34,921 nt of DNA from Pseudomonadota bacterium (GTDB lineage Bacteria > Pseudomonadota > Alphaproteobacteria > Reyranellales > Reyranellaceae), in NCBI GenBank assembly GCA_018240695.1, contig JAFEFH010000020.1:1-34921 (forward strand), given 5' to 3'. Of this stretch, positions 32,151 to 34,921 are shown in pieces. The notes under the pieces are model-generated. The model did not search any database. It worked only from the letters and a program-made list of their open reading frames with translations, and had not been told where the DNA came from. The position numbers were made by a program, and so were the translations under genes. Numbering within the stretch: position 1 is the stretch's first letter; every line of letters starts with the position of its first letter.

Positions 32151-33215
32151 TCAGTCCTGCAGCAGCACCGTGTGCTCGGGCGAGAAGGACAGCGTGATCC
32201 GGGAGCCTTCGGCCAGCAGCTGGGTGGGCGGCCGGCGCACGATCAGGCGGCCGAGCGGGCTGTCGACGATGTATTGCACGAAGTCGCCGTGGAACAGGCG
32301 CTGGTGCACGGTGCCCATCACCTGGTTGTCGCCGGGATTGGGCGACACGCCGATATAGGCGGTGCGCAGCGCCACCTCGGTCTCGCTGCCGGTGGGCGTG
32401 TGCGGCGCGGTCACGCGCAGGGGCACGCCGCCCTCGGTCGTGAACGTGCCCGGCGCCGTCAGCTTGCCCTTGATCAGGTTGGCCGAGCCCACGAAGTCGG
32501 CGACGAAGCGGTTGCGCGGGCTGTTGTAGATCTCTTCCGGCGTGCCGATCTGCTCGATCACGCCCACGTTCATCACGATCACGCGGTCGGAGATGGCCAG
32601 CGCCTCCTCCTGGTCGTGCGTGACGTAGACGGCGGTGATACCGAGCCGGCGCTGCAACTCGCGCAGCTCGACCCGCATCTCGGCGCGCAGCTTGGCGTCG
32701 AGGTTGGAGAGCGGCTCGTCGAACAGCACGACGGTGGGCGAGAAGGCGACGGCGCGGGCCAGCGCCACGCGCTGCTGCTGGCCGCCCGACAGCTTGGAGG
32801 CGCCGCGCTCGGCGAGATGGCGCATCTGCACCAGGTCGAGCGCACGCTCGACATTGGCCCTGATCTCGTCCTTGCCCATCTTCCGCACGCGCAGGCCGTA
32901 GGCCACGTTGTCGAACACCGACATGTGCGGCCACACGGCGTAGGACTGGAAGACCATCGACACGCCGCGATCCTCGGCCGGCACGTTGACCTTCTTCGCG
33001 CCGTCGTACATCGCCCGCCCGTCGACCGTGATGCGGCCCGCGGCGGGCTGCTCCAGCCCGGCGATGGCGCGCAGGGTCGTGGTCTTGCCGCAGCCCGAGG
33101 GGCCCAGCAGGGTCAGGTGCTCGCCCTTGCCCACGGTGAAGCTGACGCCGTTCACGGCCGTCATGTCGCCGTAGCGGATGACCAGGTCCGATACCTCGAT
33201 GCGCGTCGTGCTCAC
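32151..33215 (-). CDS. ABC importer ATP-binding protein (FbpC/PotA-type)
   Basis: 354 residues. Walker A is GPSGCGKTT (38-46), the Q-loop is [13 protein letters not shown], the signature is LSGGQQQ (142-148), Walker B is VVLFDEP (162-168) and the switch histidine is H200. From about residue 240 there is a TOBE-type regulatory domain. The family imports iron(III), putrescine/spermidine or thiamine; the sequence does not decide. The start is GTG 33215, preceded by AAAGGAG at five-base spacing and overlapping the permease stop as GTGA. It is the last gene of an operon entering from the right edge. Confidence 0.9.
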   Translation of the reverse strand: MSTTRIEVSDLVIRYGDMTAVNGVSFTVGKGEHLTLLGPSGCGKTTTLRAIAGLEQPAAGRITVDGRAMYDGAKKVNVPAEDRGVSMVFQSYAVWPHMSVFDNVAYGLRVRKMGKDEIRANVERALDLVQMRHLAERGASKLSGGQQQRVALARAVAFSPTVVLFDEPLSNLDAKLRAEMRVELRELQRRLGITAVYVTHDQEEALAISDRVIVMNVGVIEQIGTPEEIYNSPRNRFVADFVGSANLIKGKLTAPGTFTTEGGVPLRVTAPHTPTGSETEVALRTAYIGVSPNPGDNQVMGTVHQRLFHGDFVQYIVDSPLGRLIVRRPPTQLLAEGSRITLSFSPEHTVLLQD

Positions 33216-34897
33216 GAAAGCTCCTTTGTCACGCCGCGGCTCAGCCGGAACAGGACGATCAATGCCACCATCACCGTCACGGTCTGGATCAGCGCCATCG
33301 CGGCGGTCAGTTCGGTGCCCGAGCTCGCGAACGCCGCGACGATCGACGGCGCGATCACCTTGGCGTTCGGGCCCATCAGGAAGACCGACGTGCCCAGTTC
33401 GCGCACGCAGGCCATGAAGATCAGCAGCCACGCCGCCAGGATGCCGGGCTTCAGCAGCGGCAGGGTGACGGTGCGCATCTGGTAGAGCCAGCCGGCGCCG
33501 CAGACGCGAGCGCATTCCTCGAGGCTCTTGTCGATCTGCAACACCACGCCCGCGAGCGTGCGCACGCCGAGCGGCAGCATCACGGTGAGATAGGCCAGCG
33601 CCAGCAGCCACAGCGTGCCGTAGATCGGCACCGGGATGTTGAGCCACGCCCACAGGAGTGCGAGGCCGAACACCAGGCGCGGCACCGCCTGCGGGAACAT
33701 CACGAGATATTCGATGATGCCGCGGCCGAAGATGCGCGAGCGGTAGATGATCCAGACCAGGAAGGCCATCAGCAGCACGCCGACGGTGGCGACGCCGAAG
33801 CCCAGCATCAGGCTGTTGCCGAGCGCCACGCGCACCGGCCCGAGCGACAGCGCGGTCTGGTAGTTGGCCAGGGTGAATTCGGCCTGGCTCAGGATCACCG
33901 TCGAGAAGCGCTCGAGCGAGGTGAAGACCAGCGCCGCCAGCGGCAGGAACACCGCGAGGAAGACGTAGAGGCAGCACACGCCCAGGAACAGCCAGGCCAG
34001 CCGTCCCATGTCCATCGGGCGGGGCCGGAACGCCTTGCCGCTGATGGTGGTGAAGCTGCCCTTGTTGATGCGCCACCGATAGAAGGTGAGCATGCCGAAC
34101 ATCACCACGAACAACGAGAGGCCCATCGCCGAGGCCCGGCCATAGTCCGGCGGATAGGACAGCGTCGAGTCCCAGATCGCGGTGGTGATGACGTAGATGC
34201 GCGCGGGAATGCCGATGACGAGCGCCGCCGCGAACGAGCCCAGCATCTCGGCGAACACGAACAGCGTGGCGCCCAGCACGCCCGGCATGACCAGCGGCAG
34301 GGTGACGGTCAGCATCGTGCGCAGCTTGGAGGCGCCCATGACGCGCGCGGATTCCTCGAGCGCCGGGTCCATCGACTTCATCGACGCCGAGATCATGACG
34401 AAGGCCACGGTGCCCTCGAACAGCGCCATGATCCAGGCGATGCCGAAGTGGCTGTAGACGTCGACCAGGTCGCCGCTGTTGCCGGCGGCCTTCCAGAGCT
34501 GGTTGACGAAGCCGCTCTTGGGGCCGGCGATGATGCTCCAGGCCAGCGCACCGACCAGCGGCGTCATGTAGTACGGCAGCTCCATCAGCCGCTCGAGCTT
34601 GTCGCGGCCGGGCACGTTGGTGCGGGTCAGGATCCAGGCCAGCGTGAAGCCGATGAAGATCGCCATGACGGTGGCCATCACCGCGATGATCACGGTGTTG
34701 ACCAGGACGTTGAAGTCCTCGTCGAAGATCGCGATGTAGTTCTTGATGCCGTATTCCTGCGGCGGAAACGCCATGGCGTCGCCGACGTTCAGCGACTCCT
34801 CGACCAGGAAGACCAGCGGCAGGACGACCAGGAAGCCGACGATCAGCATCACGGCGACCGAGACGATCGCCTGCCAGTTCAGCTTCGGCTTCATCAT
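33212..34897 (-). CDS. ABC importer permease, fused two-domain (FbpB/ThiP-type)
   Basis: 561 residues with about 12 hydrophobic segments in two homologous halves. Each half has an EAA loop that contacts the ATPase: [20 protein letters not shown] in the first and [20 protein letters not shown] in the second. Such fused permeases occur in iron(III), thiamine and 2-aminoethylphosphonate importers. Tandem ATGs at 34897 and 34894 both lie at reasonable distance from GGGGGAGAGGAAC, so the first residue is uncertain. The substrate-binding protein, which usually precedes the permease, is not in the window and may lie beyond the right edge. Confidence 0.9.
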   Translation of the reverse strand: MMKPKLNWQAIVSVAVMLIVGFLVVLPLVFLVEESLNVGDAMAFPPQEYGIKNYIAIFDEDFNVLVNTVIIAVMATVMAIFIGFTLAWILTRTNVPGRDKLERLMELPYYMTPLVGALAWSIIAGPKSGFVNQLWKAAGNSGDLVDVYSHFGIAWIMALFEGTVAFVMISASMKSMDPALEESARVMGASKLRTMLTVTLPLVMPGVLGATLFVFAEMLGSFAAALVIGIPARIYVITTAIWDSTLSYPPDYGRASAMGLSLFVVMFGMLTFYRWRINKGSFTTISGKAFRPRPMDMGRLAWLFLGVCCLYVFLAVFLPLAALVFTSLERFSTVILSQAEFTLANYQTALSLGPVRVALGNSLMLGFGVATVGVLLMAFLVWIIYRSRIFGRGIIEYLVMFPQAVPRLVFGLALLWAWLNIPVPIYGTLWLLALAYLTVMLPLGVRTLAGVVLQIDKSLEECARVCGAGWLYQMRTVTLPLLKPGILAAWLLIFMACVRELGTSVFLMGPNAKVIAPSIVAAFASSGTELTAAMALIQTVTVMVALIVLFRLSRGVTKELS

Positions 34898-34903
34898 GTT
34901 CCT

Positions 34904-34921
34904 CTCCCCCGATCGGGGGAG
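34904..34921. repeat. Perfect 18-bp palindrome at the window edge
   Basis: CTCCCCCGATCGGGGGAG is a perfect palindrome just upstream of the permease gene and cut by the window end. Its CCTCTCCCCC/GGGGGAG arms recall the first hairpin of the element at 309-400, so it may be the edge of a second copy. Its left part also supplies the permease ribosome site. Confidence 0.45.

Noticed and set aside
1..34921. CRISPR arrays, tRNA or rRNA genes, transposases, phage genes
   Set aside because: No regularly spaced repeats, tRNA-like cloverleaf signatures, rRNA segments or recognisable mobile-element proteins were seen on either strand.

Overview
The window is about 35 kb of very GC-rich, tightly packed chromosome, most likely from an alphaproteobacterium. 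The reasons are an oxygen-dependent (CobG-type) cobalamin pathway, the cobW-cobN pairing, bluB, and short CCTCCCCC/GGGGGAGG palindromic elements between genes. A Reyranella- or Rhodospirillales-like host is a guess. No rRNA, tRNA, CRISPR array, insertion sequence or phage gene was seen.

Layout. 1-2404: the end of an aldo/keto reductase gene, a palindromic intergenic element, an MFS transporter and a small unrecognised membrane protein. 2373-8273 (minus): a cobalamin (B12) uptake operon, read from a promoter and B12 riboswitch at about 8273-8084 through an uncharacterised SAM-dependent methyltransferase and then btuB-btuF-btuC-btuD. 8281-13396 (minus): bluB, cobB, cobA, cobM, cobE and cobL, given here in map order and transcribed from cobL. 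13395-14153 (plus): cobK alone. 14120-22136 (minus): a second promoter plus B12 riboswitch, then a DUF1636 protein, cobW, cobN, cobG, cobH, cobI and cobJ. 22162-26175: cobO, cobQ and cobC on plus with cobD on minus between cobQ and cobC. 26160-31881: a UbiA-type phosphoribosyltransferase (minus), then gtrA, dprE1-like, dprE2-like, a membrane glycosyltransferase and a TauD-type dioxygenase (plus). 32151-34897 (minus): ATPase and fused permease of an iron/polyamine/thiamine-type ABC importer.

How the genes work together. The cob genes cover most of the aerobic route from uroporphyrinogen III to adenosylcobyrate, plus the aminopropanol-arm genes cobC and cobD, and bluB for the lower ligand. cobF, cobS/cobT, cobP/cobU and cobV are not here. 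The btu genes import finished corrinoids. Both riboswitches should shut their operons when B12 is plentiful. The dprE-type block has the same order as mycobacterial Rv3789-Rv3792 (GtrA, DprE1, DprE2, arabinosyltransferase) with an Rv3806c-like gene next door. It therefore probably makes polyprenyl-phosphoryl-D-arabinofuranose and transfers arabinose to an unknown acceptor.

The most unusual structural feature is packing. Almost all same-strand neighbours overlap by ATGA, GTGA or TGATG. Three genes (cobK, cobD, ubiA) are inverted inside otherwise co-directional runs. Each overlaps the 3' end of one neighbour (34, 17 and 16 bp) and shares or abuts its start codon with the other, leaving almost no free DNA for promoters or terminators. 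This looks like non-contiguous operons in which each inverted gene is antisense to the long transcript.
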